64,000 bases of DNA from Paenalicyclobacillus macrosporangiidus. Lineage in GTDB: Bacteria > Bacillota > Bacilli > Alicyclobacillales > Alicyclobacillaceae. How positions within the stretch are numbered: the first letter of the stretch is position 1; every line of letters begins with the position of its first letter. The stretch spans positions 1-64,000 of the forward strand of contig NZ_FPBV01000016.1 in assembly GCF_900116805.1 (NCBI RefSeq), given 5' to 3'. The position numbers were made by a program, and so were the translations under genes. Below the pieces are notes generated by a model, which did no database searches, was not told the DNA's origin, and worked only from the letters and a program-made list of their open reading frames with translations. Positions 1-11,173 of the stretch are shown piece by piece.

Positions 1-251
1 CGACGGTCGATATAATCCCCCCAACGGGGCAAAGCCAGCGACGTCACAAATTAGACACAAACGGTGAAATTACACCACTTGACGGGACACTACCCCCCGC
101 CACGTTTAATCCTCCGTTGTGGTGAGACACTTGAATGTGAAAGCAGATTTTGTTGTGAGAAGCTTTGTTGCGAAGGTATACGCTGGAAGACCCTCACATG
201 CCGACACCACACGGACAACCATCCCAAGCCTTGCAAAGGAGGAGAATCGCG

Positions 252-2138
252 GTGAGTTTGGCAGCGCGGTTGCGAGCGTACAAACAGGAGGAGCAGGACC
301 TGTATTGGGAGGGGACGTTTGAACAGTATCTCGGGCTGGTCGAGAAGAATCCGAACATCGCCAATACCGCGCACGCGCGCGTGTACGACATGATTGTGTC
401 GGCCGGCGTGGAGGAGGTGGACGGGCACAAGATCTACCACTTCTTCGACGACGAGTTGTTCGGACTGCAGATCCCGCTCGAGCGGTTGGTGGAAGAGTAT
501 TTTCACTCGGCGGCGCGGCGGCTGGATGTCCGCAAACGCATCCTCTTGTTGATGGGTCCGGTCAGCGGCGGCAAGTCGTCGCTGGTGACACTGCTCAAGC
601 GCGGGCTGGAGGCGTACAGCCGAACGGACCGGGGGGCGGCGTACGGCATCAAGGGCTGCCCGATGCACGAGGAACCGCTGCACCTGATCCCGCACCGGCT
701 GCGGCCGGAGATGGAGCGGGAGCTGAACGTGCACATCGAAGGGGACCTGTGCCCCGTCTGCCAGCTCCGGTTAGAGGAGGAATTCGGCGGCGACATCCTG
801 CGCGTGCCCGTGGAGCGGATCCTGTTCAGCGAGACCAAGCGGATCGGCATCGGCACCTTCAGCCCGTCCGACCCGAAGTCTCAGGACATCGCCGATCTGA
901 CCGGCAGTGTCGACTTCTCGACCATTGCCGAGTACGGATCGGAGTCGGACCCGCGCGCGTTCCGGTTTGACGGCGAGCTCAACAAGGCCAACCGGGGCAT
1001 CCTCGAGATGCAGGAGATGTTGAAGATTGACAGCAAGTTCCTCTACCACCTGCTCAGCCTGACCCAGGAGGGGAACTTCAAGGCCGGCCGGTTCGCGCTC
1101 ATCTCGGCGGACGAGCTGGTCATTGCCCACACGAACGAGACCGAATACCAGGCCTTCATCTCCAATAAGAAGAACGAAGCCCTCCATTCGCGCATGGTGG
1201 TCATGCCCATCCCGTACACCCTGCGCGTCAGTGACGAGGTGCGCATCTACGAAAAGCTGATTCAGCAGAGCGATCTGCGCGACGTGCACATCGCCCCGCA
1301 CGGCCTGCGCACCGCCGCCATCTTCTCGGTGCTGTCGCGCCTCAAGGAGTCGGCCAAGGCTGACCTGATGAAGAAGCTGAAGTTGTACGACGGGCAGGAC
1401 GTGGAGAAGGGCGAGATCGACGTGAAGGAGTTGCAGGCCGAGCACCCGCTGGAGGGGATGAGCGGGATTGATCCCCGCTACGTCATCAACCGCATCTCCT
1501 CGGCGCTGGTCAAAAGCGACGCCCGCTGCATCAACGCCCTCGACATCCTGCGCTCGCTCAAGGACGGGCTCGATCAGCACGCCAGCATCACCTCCGCCGA
1601 CAAGGAGCGGCTGCTCAACTTCATCGCCATGGCGCGCCAGGAGTACGACGAGGTGGTCAAAAAGGAAGTGCAGAAGGCCTTCGTCTACTCCTACGAGGAG
1701 TCGGCGCAGACCCTGTTCAACAACTACCTCGACAACGTCGAGGCGTACTGCAACCGGCAGAAGCTGCGCGACCCCATCACCGACGAAGAGGTCGATCCCG
1801 ATGAAACCCTGATGCGCTCGGTGGAAGAGCAGATCGGCGTCAGCGAGAACGCGAAGACCGAGTTCCGCGAGGAGATCCTGATCCGCATGTCGTCGTACGC
1901 GCGCCGCGGCAAGGTGTTCCGCTACGATTCGCACGAGCGCCTGAAGGAGGCCATCGAACGGAAGCTGTTCGCCGACCTCAAGGACGTGGTGAAGATCACC
2001 ACCAACACCAAGACCCCGGATCCGGATCAGTTGAAACGCATCAACCAGGTGCACTCGACGTTGGTGGACAAGCACGGTTACTGCCCGGTTTGCGCCAACG
2101 AGGTGTTGAAATACGTCGGCAGCCTGTTGAACCGGTGA
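252..2138 (+). CDS. prkA: PrkA family serine protein kinase
   Basis: Protein of 628 aa, the usual length of PrkA (AAA+ N-terminal ATPase domain followed by a PrkA C-terminal kinase-like domain). A Walker A motif GPVSGGKS lies at residues 102-109. The start is placed at GTG 252, because AAAGGAGG sits about 10 bases upstream and the protein then begins with the family's charged RAYKQEEQ segment; an upstream in-frame ATG at 165 would add an unconserved, unusual N-terminus. In Bacillus the family acts in sporulation, as a protein kinase or Lon-like ATPase; which activity matters here is not decided by sequence. It is followed at 22 bp by yhbH and then spoVR, the same conserved module seen in many bacteria. 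No convincing promoter was identified in bases 1-251. Confidence 0.95.
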   Translation: MSLAARLRAYKQEEQDLYWEGTFEQYLGLVEKNPNIANTAHARVYDMIVSAGVEEVDGHKIYHFFDDELFGLQIPLERLVEEYFHSAARRLDVRKRILLLMGPVSGGKSSLVTLLKRGLEAYSRTDRGAAYGIKGCPMHEEPLHLIPHRLRPEMERELNVHIEGDLCPVCQLRLEEEFGGDILRVPVERILFSETKRIGIGTFSPSDPKSQDIADLTGSVDFSTIAEYGSESDPRAFRFDGELNKANRGILEMQEMLKIDSKFLYHLLSLTQEGNFKAGRFALISADELVIAHTNETEYQAFISNKKNEALHSRMVVMPIPYTLRVSDEVRIYEKLIQQSDLRDVHIAPHGLRTAAIFSVLSRLKESAKADLMKKLKLYDGQDVEKGEIDVKELQAEHPLEGMSGIDPRYVINRISSALVKSDARCINALDILRSLKDGLDQHASITSADKERLLNFIAMARQEYDEVVKKEVQKAFVYSYEESAQTLFNNYLDNVEAYCNRQKLRDPITDEEVDPDETLMRSVEEQIGVSENAKTEFREEILIRMSSYARRGKVFRYDSHERLKEAIERKLFADLKDVVKITTNTKTPDPDQLKRINQVHSTLVDKHGYCPVCANEVLKYVGSLLNR

Positions 2139-2160
2139 GGGCAAGAGGGAGGCGTGCGCG

Positions 2161-3324
2161 ATGAGCGTGGTGACCCACGACGACTGGTCGCTCGACCGCC
2201 GCGGGCAGAGCGCGCAGGCGCGCCACCGCGAAAAGATCAAGCAGGCCATTCGCGAAAACCTGGCGGATCTGGTGTCGGACCAGGGCATCATCCTGTCGGA
2301 CGGCAAGCGGACCGTCCGCATCCCGGTGCCGACGCTGGACGAACCGCACTTTCGCTTCGATTACAACAAACAACAGCACGTCGGCCAAGGTGAGGGTGAG
2401 CCTGGCCAGAGCATCGGCCGCGTCGGCGGGGGCCAAGGGGCCGGCGGCGCGGGCGGGCAGGGCACGGGCCCAGGCGCATCGGGGGCGGGGGATCAGCCTG
2501 GCGAGCAGATCCTGGAGGCGCAGGTGTCCATCGAGGACATCGAGGACGCGCTGTTCGCCGACCTGCGGCTGCCCAACCTCAAGGACAAGCCCCCCGTCCG
2601 GCAGGTGACGGACGGGGTGGATTTCACCGACGTTCGGCCGCGCGGCATCCAGGCGAACATCGACCGCAAGCGGACGTTTCTGCAGGCGCTGCGGCGCAGC
2701 CGCCTGGCGGGACAGAAACTGGTCATCACGAAGGAGGACCTGCGGTTCAAGACTTGGGAGGAGACGCAGCAGCCGGGGTCGGGGGCCGTCGTGATCGCCA
2801 TGATGGACGTGTCGGGCAGCATGGGGATGACGGAGAAATACATGGCGCGAACCTTCTTCTTCTGGACGGAGAAGTTCCTGCGCCGTCAGTACCAGAACGT
2901 GGAGATCCGGTACCTGGTGCATCACGCCGAGGCGTACGAGACGACCAAGGAGGCCTTTTACACCACGCGCGAGAACGGGGGGACCGTCTGCTCGACGGTG
3001 TTCCAACTGGCGCTGGACCTCGTCCGCCGCGACTATCCGTCCGAGCTGTGGAACATCTACCCGCTGTACGTGGGGGACGGCGACAACCACCCGGCCGACA
3101 ACGAGCGGGCGGTGACGGTGCTGCAGGACCTGTGCGCCGTCTCGGCGATGACGGGGTATGTGGAGATCAACCCGTACAACCGCGTGACGGCCCTGTCCCG
3201 GCACGTCACGGGGCTTAATCCCGCGGTCTTCCGCTGGGCCACGGCCGGACATCCGCGGGACATGCTCAAGATCATGCGGGCGTTTTTCCGCGCCGACGCC
3301 GCGGCGTCGCGAGAGGGGGCTTGA
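2161..3324 (+). CDS. yhbH: YhbH/DUF444 sporulation protein
   Basis: Protein of 387 aa of the DUF444 (YhbH/YeaH) family. The C-terminal half has a von Willebrand A-like fold signature with a MIDAS-type motif MMDVSGSMG (Asp216). Between about residues 80 and 115 is a Gly/Gln-rich low-complexity linker separating a basic N-terminal segment from the conserved core. It lies in one operon with prkA (22 bp upstream) and spoVR (3 bp downstream). Homologues in Bacillus are expressed in the sporulating cell and are needed for efficient sporulation; in Proteobacteria the same trio is a starvation/stress module. The molecular role is not known. Confidence 0.93.
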   Translation: MSVVTHDDWSLDRRGQSAQARHREKIKQAIRENLADLVSDQGIILSDGKRTVRIPVPTLDEPHFRFDYNKQQHVGQGEGEPGQSIGRVGGGQGAGGAGGQGTGPGASGAGDQPGEQILEAQVSIEDIEDALFADLRLPNLKDKPPVRQVTDGVDFTDVRPRGIQANIDRKRTFLQALRRSRLAGQKLVITKEDLRFKTWEETQQPGSGAVVIAMMDVSGSMGMTEKYMARTFFFWTEKFLRRQYQNVEIRYLVHHAEAYETTKEAFYTTRENGGTVCSTVFQLALDLVRRDYPSELWNIYPLYVGDGDNHPADNERAVTVLQDLCAVSAMTGYVEINPYNRVTALSRHVTGLNPAVFRWATAGHPRDMLKIMRAFFRADAAASREGA

Positions 3325-3327
3325 GAG

Positions 3328-4602
3328 ATGAAGCGTGAGGAGTACGCACGGTTTGAGCGGACCATCGCCTGGATGGAATCGCGCGCCCGCGAACTCGGGC
3401 TTGACTTTTTCGACATGCGCTACGAGATCTGCCCGGCGGACGTGGTGTACACCATCGCCGGCTTCGGCATGCCGACGCGGTACAGCCATTGGAGTTTCGG
3501 CAAGCAGTACCACCGCCACAAGATCGACTACGACCTGGGCCTGTCGCGCATCTACGAGCTGGTGGTCAACAACGACCCGTGCTACGCATTCTTTCTCGAA
3601 AACAACACGGTCCTGCAGAACGAGATGATTGTCGCACACGTGCTCGGGCACAGCGACTTCTTCAAGAACAACGCCCGGTTCCGGTGCACGAACCGCGATA
3701 TGATAGACACCATGGCGGCGACGGCGGAACGGTTCCGGCGCTACGAGGAGAAGTACGGGGTGGCCCGGGTGGAGGAGGTGATTGACGCGGCGATGTCCAT
3801 CCAGGAGCACGTGGACCCGTCGATGCGCGCGCGCCGGCGGGCGATGCGGGACGGTGCGGCCTGCGCCCATGAGGGCGGGGGTTTGCAGGAGAAAGACCTG
3901 CTCGGTTTTCTCCTCGAGAATAGCCATCACCTGGAGGACTGGGAGCGCGACATCGTCGCCGTCGTGCGCGAGGAGATGCTGTACTTCTGGCCGCAGTTGG
4001 AGACGAAGATCATGAACGAGGGGTGGGCGACCTTCTGGCACACCGAACTGATGCGGGAGATGGAACTGTCGGGGCAGGACGCCATCGACTTCGCGCAGCT
4101 GACGGCCAACGTCACGCAGCCGAACCGGTTCGCGCTCAACCCGTACAACGTGGGACTGGCCATCTGGCGGGACATCGAGCGCCGCTACGGCCGGGAGAAG
4201 ATGTTCGAGGTGCGCGAGTGCGAGTCGGACACCAGCTTCCTGCGCAACTATCTGAACCAAGACATCGTGGACGCGTGTGAGCTGTACCTGTTCGAGCGGC
4301 GCGGCATCGAGTGGGTGATTGTGGAGCGGAATTACGAAAAGATCCGCGACCTGTTGGTGCAGCAGCGCATCAATGGCGGTTTCCCGGTCCTGTACGTGAC
4401 GGACGGCGACGTGGGACGGATGGGGGGCCTGTGCATCACCCACGCCTACGACGGACAGGAATTGGACGTGCGGTACATCGAGCGCACCCTGCCGCGGGTG
4501 TACCGCCTGTGGGGCCGGCCGGTGACGCTGCGGACGGTGGTCGACGGGCGGACGGCCGAGTTCCGGTGCGAAGGGGACCACGTCTTGCGCCGCGTGGTGT
4601 AG
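3328..4602 (+). CDS. spoVR: SpoVR family protein (stage V sporulation)
   Basis: Protein of 424 aa matching the SpoVR/YcgB family, slightly shorter than the B. subtilis protein. It begins three bases after the yhbH stop codon, so it is almost certainly co-translated with it. Recognisable family features are the Trp/Tyr-rich N-terminal third, the HVLGHSDFFKNN segment and the NEGWATFWH motif around residue 232. The family is linked to spore cortex formation in Bacillus, but no enzyme activity has been established. The gene ends at a strong hairpin with a T-run, so prkA-yhbH-spoVR is a closed transcription unit. Confidence 0.94.
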   Translation: MKREEYARFERTIAWMESRARELGLDFFDMRYEICPADVVYTIAGFGMPTRYSHWSFGKQYHRHKIDYDLGLSRIYELVVNNDPCYAFFLENNTVLQNEMIVAHVLGHSDFFKNNARFRCTNRDMIDTMAATAERFRRYEEKYGVARVEEVIDAAMSIQEHVDPSMRARRRAMRDGAACAHEGGGLQEKDLLGFLLENSHHLEDWERDIVAVVREEMLYFWPQLETKIMNEGWATFWHTELMREMELSGQDAIDFAQLTANVTQPNRFALNPYNVGLAIWRDIERRYGREKMFEVRECESDTSFLRNYLNQDIVDACELYLFERRGIEWVIVERNYEKIRDLLVQQRINGGFPVLYVTDGDVGRMGGLCITHAYDGQELDVRYIERTLPRVYRLWGRPVTLRTVVDGRTAEFRCEGDHVLRRVV

Positions 4603-4611
4603 GGGCGGTTT

Positions 4612-4634
4612 CCGGCCGAATGGCCGGTTTTTTT
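4612..4634 (+). terminator. Rho-independent terminator of prkA-yhbH-spoVR
   Basis: CCGGCC and GGCCGG form a 6-bp GC stem with a short GAAT loop, followed directly by a run of seven T and further T-rich sequence. It begins 9 bases after the spoVR stop codon. Confidence 0.9.
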
Positions 4635-4648
4635 ATTTTTTCTCATCC

Positions 4649-4677
4649 TTGACACGGCGGCTCCGTCATGGCATAAA
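4649..4677 (+). promoter_or_regulatory. Candidate sigma-A promoter for the DHA2 transporter
   Basis: A perfect -35 box TTGACA is followed after 17 bp by CATAAA (4 of 6 matches to TATAAT). It lies in an AT-rich stretch between the spoVR terminator and the transporter start, giving a leader of about 165 bases. No ORF or obvious structured RNA was seen in that leader. Confidence 0.5.
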
Positions 4678-4721
4678 TAGCTATGTGAAGTAAAAGGTAA
4701 TGTAAATAAAATATTTAGTAA

Positions 4722-6527
<1,806 letters not shown>

Positions 6528-6588
6528 GGCGCCCCAAGGTTCGCCGCCGCGGCAAGTCGAGGTACAAGCTCATCGTGAAGGATGGGTC

Positions 6589-7851
6589 TCACGAGTCAAT
6601 CTTCACGTAGTATCCTTGGCGGATGGTGTAGCCTGGCAAGGGAGTCGGCGGGGTGGCATGGAAGTAACTGCGAAGCTTCGCCGGCTCCGACAGGGCCACC
6701 CACGCCGAAGGCAACGGATTGTGCAGCAGTGCCTCCAGGTCGGCCACCAGTTTTGCACGCTTTTGATAGGCCGCACTGTCCTCTTGAAGGGGGAAATCGA
6801 GGGCCCAAATGATGTCTTGCGGCAAGGTTCCGTGAACCAGCCAAACCGGATCGAAGATCCACGAGTCCAATATGGTCTTGGTGTTCCCCTGCATCACAAA
6901 GTGGTTCCACATCAGCGCCAGGCCGTCTGCGGCGGAGGTCACCCGTTCCTGAAGAGCGTTCAGCATCGCTGTCTCATCTTGCTGCCGGATGCTGGCCGGC
7001 TCCGCCTGGATGACGTCCACTTTTGACGTTGCGGTCGGGTTGGCGGGGAGCAGCCCCAGCCACGAACCTGTGCCCACGTATACAATTCCGTTCCTTTCTG
7101 CGAACGCCGGAGTCACATCCCAGGTGCTCACCGGTGATGTCGACTTAGGGATGGGGAATACACAAACCTGTTGTGTCTGGACGTTGACGGCGACGATCCG
7201 GTCCCAGACCCGGTATCCCCACAATAACTCAGGGATCGGCGGATTCTCGGGGCCCTTCATGGCCAGCCACAGCCACGGCCCGGTCTGTCCGAGGATGCGG
7301 TTGTCGTAGCTGCCTGGATCTTCCCCTGCTGGGTTGATCAACGACGCATATCCGGGAATGGAAGAGGGAAGCGAGAAAGCTGGTTTTCCATCGTGAACGA
7401 GGGTGATCTGAACCGGTTTATGGCGGTTCACGGGACCGAAGCGGAGCGTCCAGGGTCCCGTATACTTTGCGGGCTGTTCCGCCGGGACGCCCTGGGAAGA
7501 GAACTTCCATGTTCTCAGGTCGAGCGGGGCTGACTGGTACACGATGTCACCGGCGGATGACGTGTCATAGGATGCCGTGACGGTCAGAACCGACTCCCGC
7601 GGTTGCAACCCGACAATTTGGGCATCACCGCCAAACACGGGTGTCAGGTCGATATAACGCCACCCCGGGATGACGGCGGGTATGCTCGCCTGCGTGACGT
7701 TCGCCGTCATGCCGGTCCGCGTGCCATTGGCCGGTGCGTCCGACGCGTCTTCCGAATGGCCAGGCACGGCGGTGCGTGCGAGTGGAGCGCACGCGGTGAG
7801 GGCGAGCGTCAATGCCGCCGTCTCAAGACAGGCTTTGGTCCAGCGTTTCAT
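6589..7851 (-). CDS. Predicted lipoprotein, function unknown
   Basis: Protein of 420 aa. The N-terminus is a lipoprotein signal peptide with lipobox LTAC (Cys near residue 21), followed by a Thr/Asp-rich linker, so it should be anchored on the outer face of the membrane. GGAGGTGCGCC precedes the ATG. The remainder is rich in Trp, Pro and beta-prone segments with no enzyme signature I recognise. It converges with the MFS gene and diverges from the aldo/keto reductase. Function unassigned. Confidence 0.8.
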   Translation of the reverse strand: MKRWTKACLETAALTLALTACAPLARTAVPGHSEDASDAPANGTRTGMTANVTQASIPAVIPGWRYIDLTPVFGGDAQIVGLQPRESVLTVTASYDTSSAGDIVYQSAPLDLRTWKFSSQGVPAEQPAKYTGPWTLRFGPVNRHKPVQITLVHDGKPAFSLPSSIPGYASLINPAGEDPGSYDNRILGQTGPWLWLAMKGPENPPIPELLWGYRVWDRIVAVNVQTQQVCVFPIPKSTSPVSTWDVTPAFAERNGIVYVGTGSWLGLLPANPTATSKVDVIQAEPASIRQQDETAMLNALQERVTSAADGLALMWNHFVMQGNTKTILDSWIFDPVWLVHGTLPQDIIWALDFPLQEDSAAYQKRAKLVADLEALLHNPLPSAWVALSEPAKLRSYFHATPPTPLPGYTIRQGYYVKIDS

Positions 7852-8036
7852 GGCGCACCTCCAAACACACCCACGGTCGATTCACGAATTGGGGTGACCC
7901 ATTCGACAGGACCGCATCGGATGCAATCTTCTGCCTCCAATCGTACACCTGATTGTATAGAAATTCAGTAGGTTCACATTTCGGTGATTCATTCTTTGTG
8001 CGTGCCGGACGTATGCGGATACCACCAAGGGTACGG

Positions 8037-8042
8037 TACAAT
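8037..8042 (+). promoter_or_regulatory. Candidate -10 box of aldo/keto reductase gene
   Basis: TACAAT (5 of 6 matches) lies about 31 bases upstream of the GTG start; no good -35 box is visible at 16-18 bp, so this is only a tentative promoter in the 222-bp divergent intergenic region. Confidence 0.35.
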
Positions 8043-8073
8043 TGAGACAGTCGGAAAGGAAGGAGTGAATGTT

Positions 8074-9048
<975 letters not shown>

Positions 9049-9065
9049 CGGCCTGTTGCCGGGCA

Positions 9066-9085
9066 GGGCGGGCTCTGGCCCGCCC
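9066..9085 (+). terminator. GC hairpin after aldo/keto reductase
   Basis: Perfect 8-bp stem GGGCGGGC/GCCCGCCC with a 4-base loop starting 17 bases after the stop. Only two T follow, so termination strength is uncertain. Confidence 0.5.
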
Positions 9086-9169
9086 TTCGCGCAACTTCGC
9101 TTCTTCATCGAGTGCAAAACCCGGCTGGCGCAGGCCGCATCTGCACGCCCCGGCGTTGAGCGCTCGGGT

Positions 9170-9328
9170 TCATGGCTTCGGATTGTAATCCGGGAGTGAG
9201 GGCACCGTATTCATCTGCTCCGGATGGGGGAGCCCCTGCCACAGGTGACTGTGGAACATCCACAGGAACGTGACGATTAGCGACACCCCGGCAATCACGA
9301 TGCCAATCATGGTAGCTTTGGTCTTCAT
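9170..9328 (-). CDS. Small single-span membrane protein (52 aa)
   Basis: A 52-codon ORF that begins MKTKATMIGIVIAGVSLIV and has one hydrophobic span at residues 7-24, followed by a short polar tail with WMFHSHLW and ending NPKP. AAGGGGGGATGG lies just upstream of the ATG. Codon use looks like the neighbours (strong GC at third positions). The tail contains two His near the membrane exit. No family recognised; small membrane proteins of this design are common in Bacillales. It is convergent with the aldo/keto reductase gene. Confidence 0.65.
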   Translation of the reverse strand: MKTKATMIGIVIAGVSLIVTFLWMFHSHLWQGLPHPEQMNTVPSLPDYNPKP

Positions 9329-9466
9329 GCCCATCCCCCCTTGTCAGCATGCCTCTCCCTTTGTCCGGGTATACCCGCTCATCTTCCTCCCGACCTGGTT
9401 TCATTACGAAAACAGAAATCTGCGACTGTGACAAATTCACCGGTTTTCTCGTCTATCTATCGTGTC

Positions 9467-9477
9467 TATGGTATCGT
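9467..9477 (+). promoter_or_regulatory. Candidate extended -10 promoter (TATGGTA type)
   Basis: TATGGTATCGT fits the extended -10 pattern TATGN-TANNNT, about 94 bases upstream of the DUF4855 gene start. Similar elements occur before manC, galU and the gntR gene. No -35 box is evident. Confidence 0.35.
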
Positions 9478-9570
9478 AGCGGCAGGCGGACCAACCGTTT
9501 CTATCCACGCTACCGATTCCCATCCCAGAGACGGGTGCCTGTGCACCTGAAGGAGATTTTGGAGGACAGA

Positions 9571-11160
9571 ATGGAGAGAAAACGCGCCATAGCCGGAGCG
9601 GCCTCGTTCGCGTTGACCGCGGGGCTCATCGCCTGGCCGGGCGGGGCGGCGGTGTGGGCGGCCACGCAGACGTCCACGCTGGATCTGACCTCGCAGGCCA
9701 CCGTCACAACGGACGTTCAGGGACAGTACGACGCGACGTTTTCGAGGATGGAGCAGACGTACAGCGGCCCTCTGTGGGGCGGGGACAGTTGGCGGGGCTT
9801 CCTGCGCCAGGGAGGACGGGACATCACCCTGACCCTGCCGCAGAGCTACAGCCTGCAGACCATCTCCATTCAGATGGAGCAGAATGCCGGCTCGGGCATC
9901 TACTATCCCAGCCACGTGGATTTCTCGGCCAACGTCAACGGCACCTGGGTGCAACTCGGCACCGTGCGGCCGGTCATCCCGCCCACGGACAAGCGGAATA
10001 CCACCTACACCTTCCGTATCGACGCCAAGGGGGTGCGCGCCCAGCAGATCCGCATCTCGTTCCCGGTACAGGTGTGGGTGTTCGCGCGGCATCTGACCAT
10101 CACCGGATCGACGGTCGGCGGCGGGAGCGCCGATCTGTCGCCGGAGACCGGCGGATCGCCCGGGGCGCAACAACCGCTCTCGCCGGGAGACGCGCGCAGC
10201 CATGGGATCCGAAACATGTTGCTCGCCTACACGGGTGACCACGGCGACGCCGGTACCTGGAGCACCGCCGACTTCCTGCCGATGGTCATGTACCAGCCGC
10301 AGAACGGCGCACCCGCGCAACACCTGTTCGACACCGTCCTGTTCCTGCCTTACAGCACCCTGCAGGACAAGCAGAGTGCCTGGCAGGCGTACCTCGACGA
10401 TCTCTTCCGGCCCGGCCAACAGCTGTCCGCGCTTGACGCGGCGGTGGGACAAGCCAACCAGATCCTTGGTACGCCCGGGTACCGGGAGAAGGTCGTCATC
10501 GCCGTGCCGTATCCCGCCTACGGCGACGGCGTGTGGGGTGCGGCCAACGGCGGCAGCCTGACCTTCGATGGGTCGGCGCAGGACCCGAACGCCCTGTCCG
10601 CACGCACGCAGGCGGTGCAATGGTACCTCCAGACCCTGCAGGCCGATTGGAACCGGGCGGGATTCCAGAATCTCACCCTGGCCGGGGTGTACTGGGAGAA
10701 TGAAGCGATTGATCCCGGCGCCCCCGCCGAAACCCGCCTGATCAGCGGCGCGGCTCAGGCGGCGCACGCGCAGGGCTGGCCGCTGTTCTGGATCCCGTTC
10801 TACGACGCGCCGGGGACGGACGCGTGGAGCCAGGCGGGGTTTGACGCCGCGTGGTTGCAGTCCAACTTCATCGAGCAGGGGGCAGCGGCCGACGCCCGGC
10901 GCATCACGGAGGCGGAGCAGACGGCGCGCCGGGAGGGCTTCGGCATCGAGGTGGAGCTCACGGAAGCGGTGCTCCAAGATCCCGGCATGGAGGCGCAATA
11001 CCAGGCCTTCCTGCAGCACCTGCAGCAGGACGGCTTCGCGGGCGCGGTGTCGCACGCCTATTACGCAGGATCGAAGCTGTTGGTGACCGCGGCGCAGTCT
11101 CCAGATCCCGCGGTGCGCGCCGTGTACGACCTGACTGCGCAGTTCGCGCTGCAACCGTGA
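9571..11160 (+). CDS. Secreted DUF4855 domain protein
   Basis: Protein of 529 aa with an N-terminal signal peptide (MERKRAIAGAAS... ending AVWAA near residue 31). Residues about 35-185 look like a beta-sandwich of discoidin type; after a Pro/Gly linker, residues about 215-520 match the DUF4855 domain (LLAYTGDHGDAGTWSTADF, FDTVLFLPY, GVYWENEAI), which has a glycosidase-like TIM-barrel appearance. Start ATG 9571 is preceded by GGAGATTTTGGAGG; the longer upstream ORF has no ribosome binding site. A stalk-domain surface protein follows 13 bp downstream, so the two are co-transcribed and probably exported. The substrate is unknown; a cell-wall or exopolysaccharide role is inference. Confidence 0.82.
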   Translation: MERKRAIAGAASFALTAGLIAWPGGAAVWAATQTSTLDLTSQATVTTDVQGQYDATFSRMEQTYSGPLWGGDSWRGFLRQGGRDITLTLPQSYSLQTISIQMEQNAGSGIYYPSHVDFSANVNGTWVQLGTVRPVIPPTDKRNTTYTFRIDAKGVRAQQIRISFPVQVWVFARHLTITGSTVGGGSADLSPETGGSPGAQQPLSPGDARSHGIRNMLLAYTGDHGDAGTWSTADFLPMVMYQPQNGAPAQHLFDTVLFLPYSTLQDKQSAWQAYLDDLFRPGQQLSALDAAVGQANQILGTPGYREKVVIAVPYPAYGDGVWGAANGGSLTFDGSAQDPNALSARTQAVQWYLQTLQADWNRAGFQNLTLAGVYWENEAIDPGAPAETRLISGAAQAAHAQGWPLFWIPFYDAPGTDAWSQAGFDAAWLQSNFIEQGAAADARRITEAEQTARREGFGIEVELTEAVLQDPGMEAQYQAFLQHLQQDGFAGAVSHAYYAGSKLLVTAAQSPDPAVRAVYDLTAQFALQP

Positions 11161-11173
11161 GGGAGGGATCGCG

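Noticed and set aside
1-251. TATAAT at bases 11-16 as the prkA promoter
   Set aside because: No -35 box can be checked because the window begins there, and it is about 235 bases from the start; family members are usually read from sporulation sigma factors, for which no clear site was found.
771-4581. Very long open frames antisense to prkA, yhbH and spoVR
   Set aside because: They are Arg/His/Val-rich mirror products of GC-biased codons in real genes and have no start signals or family resemblance.
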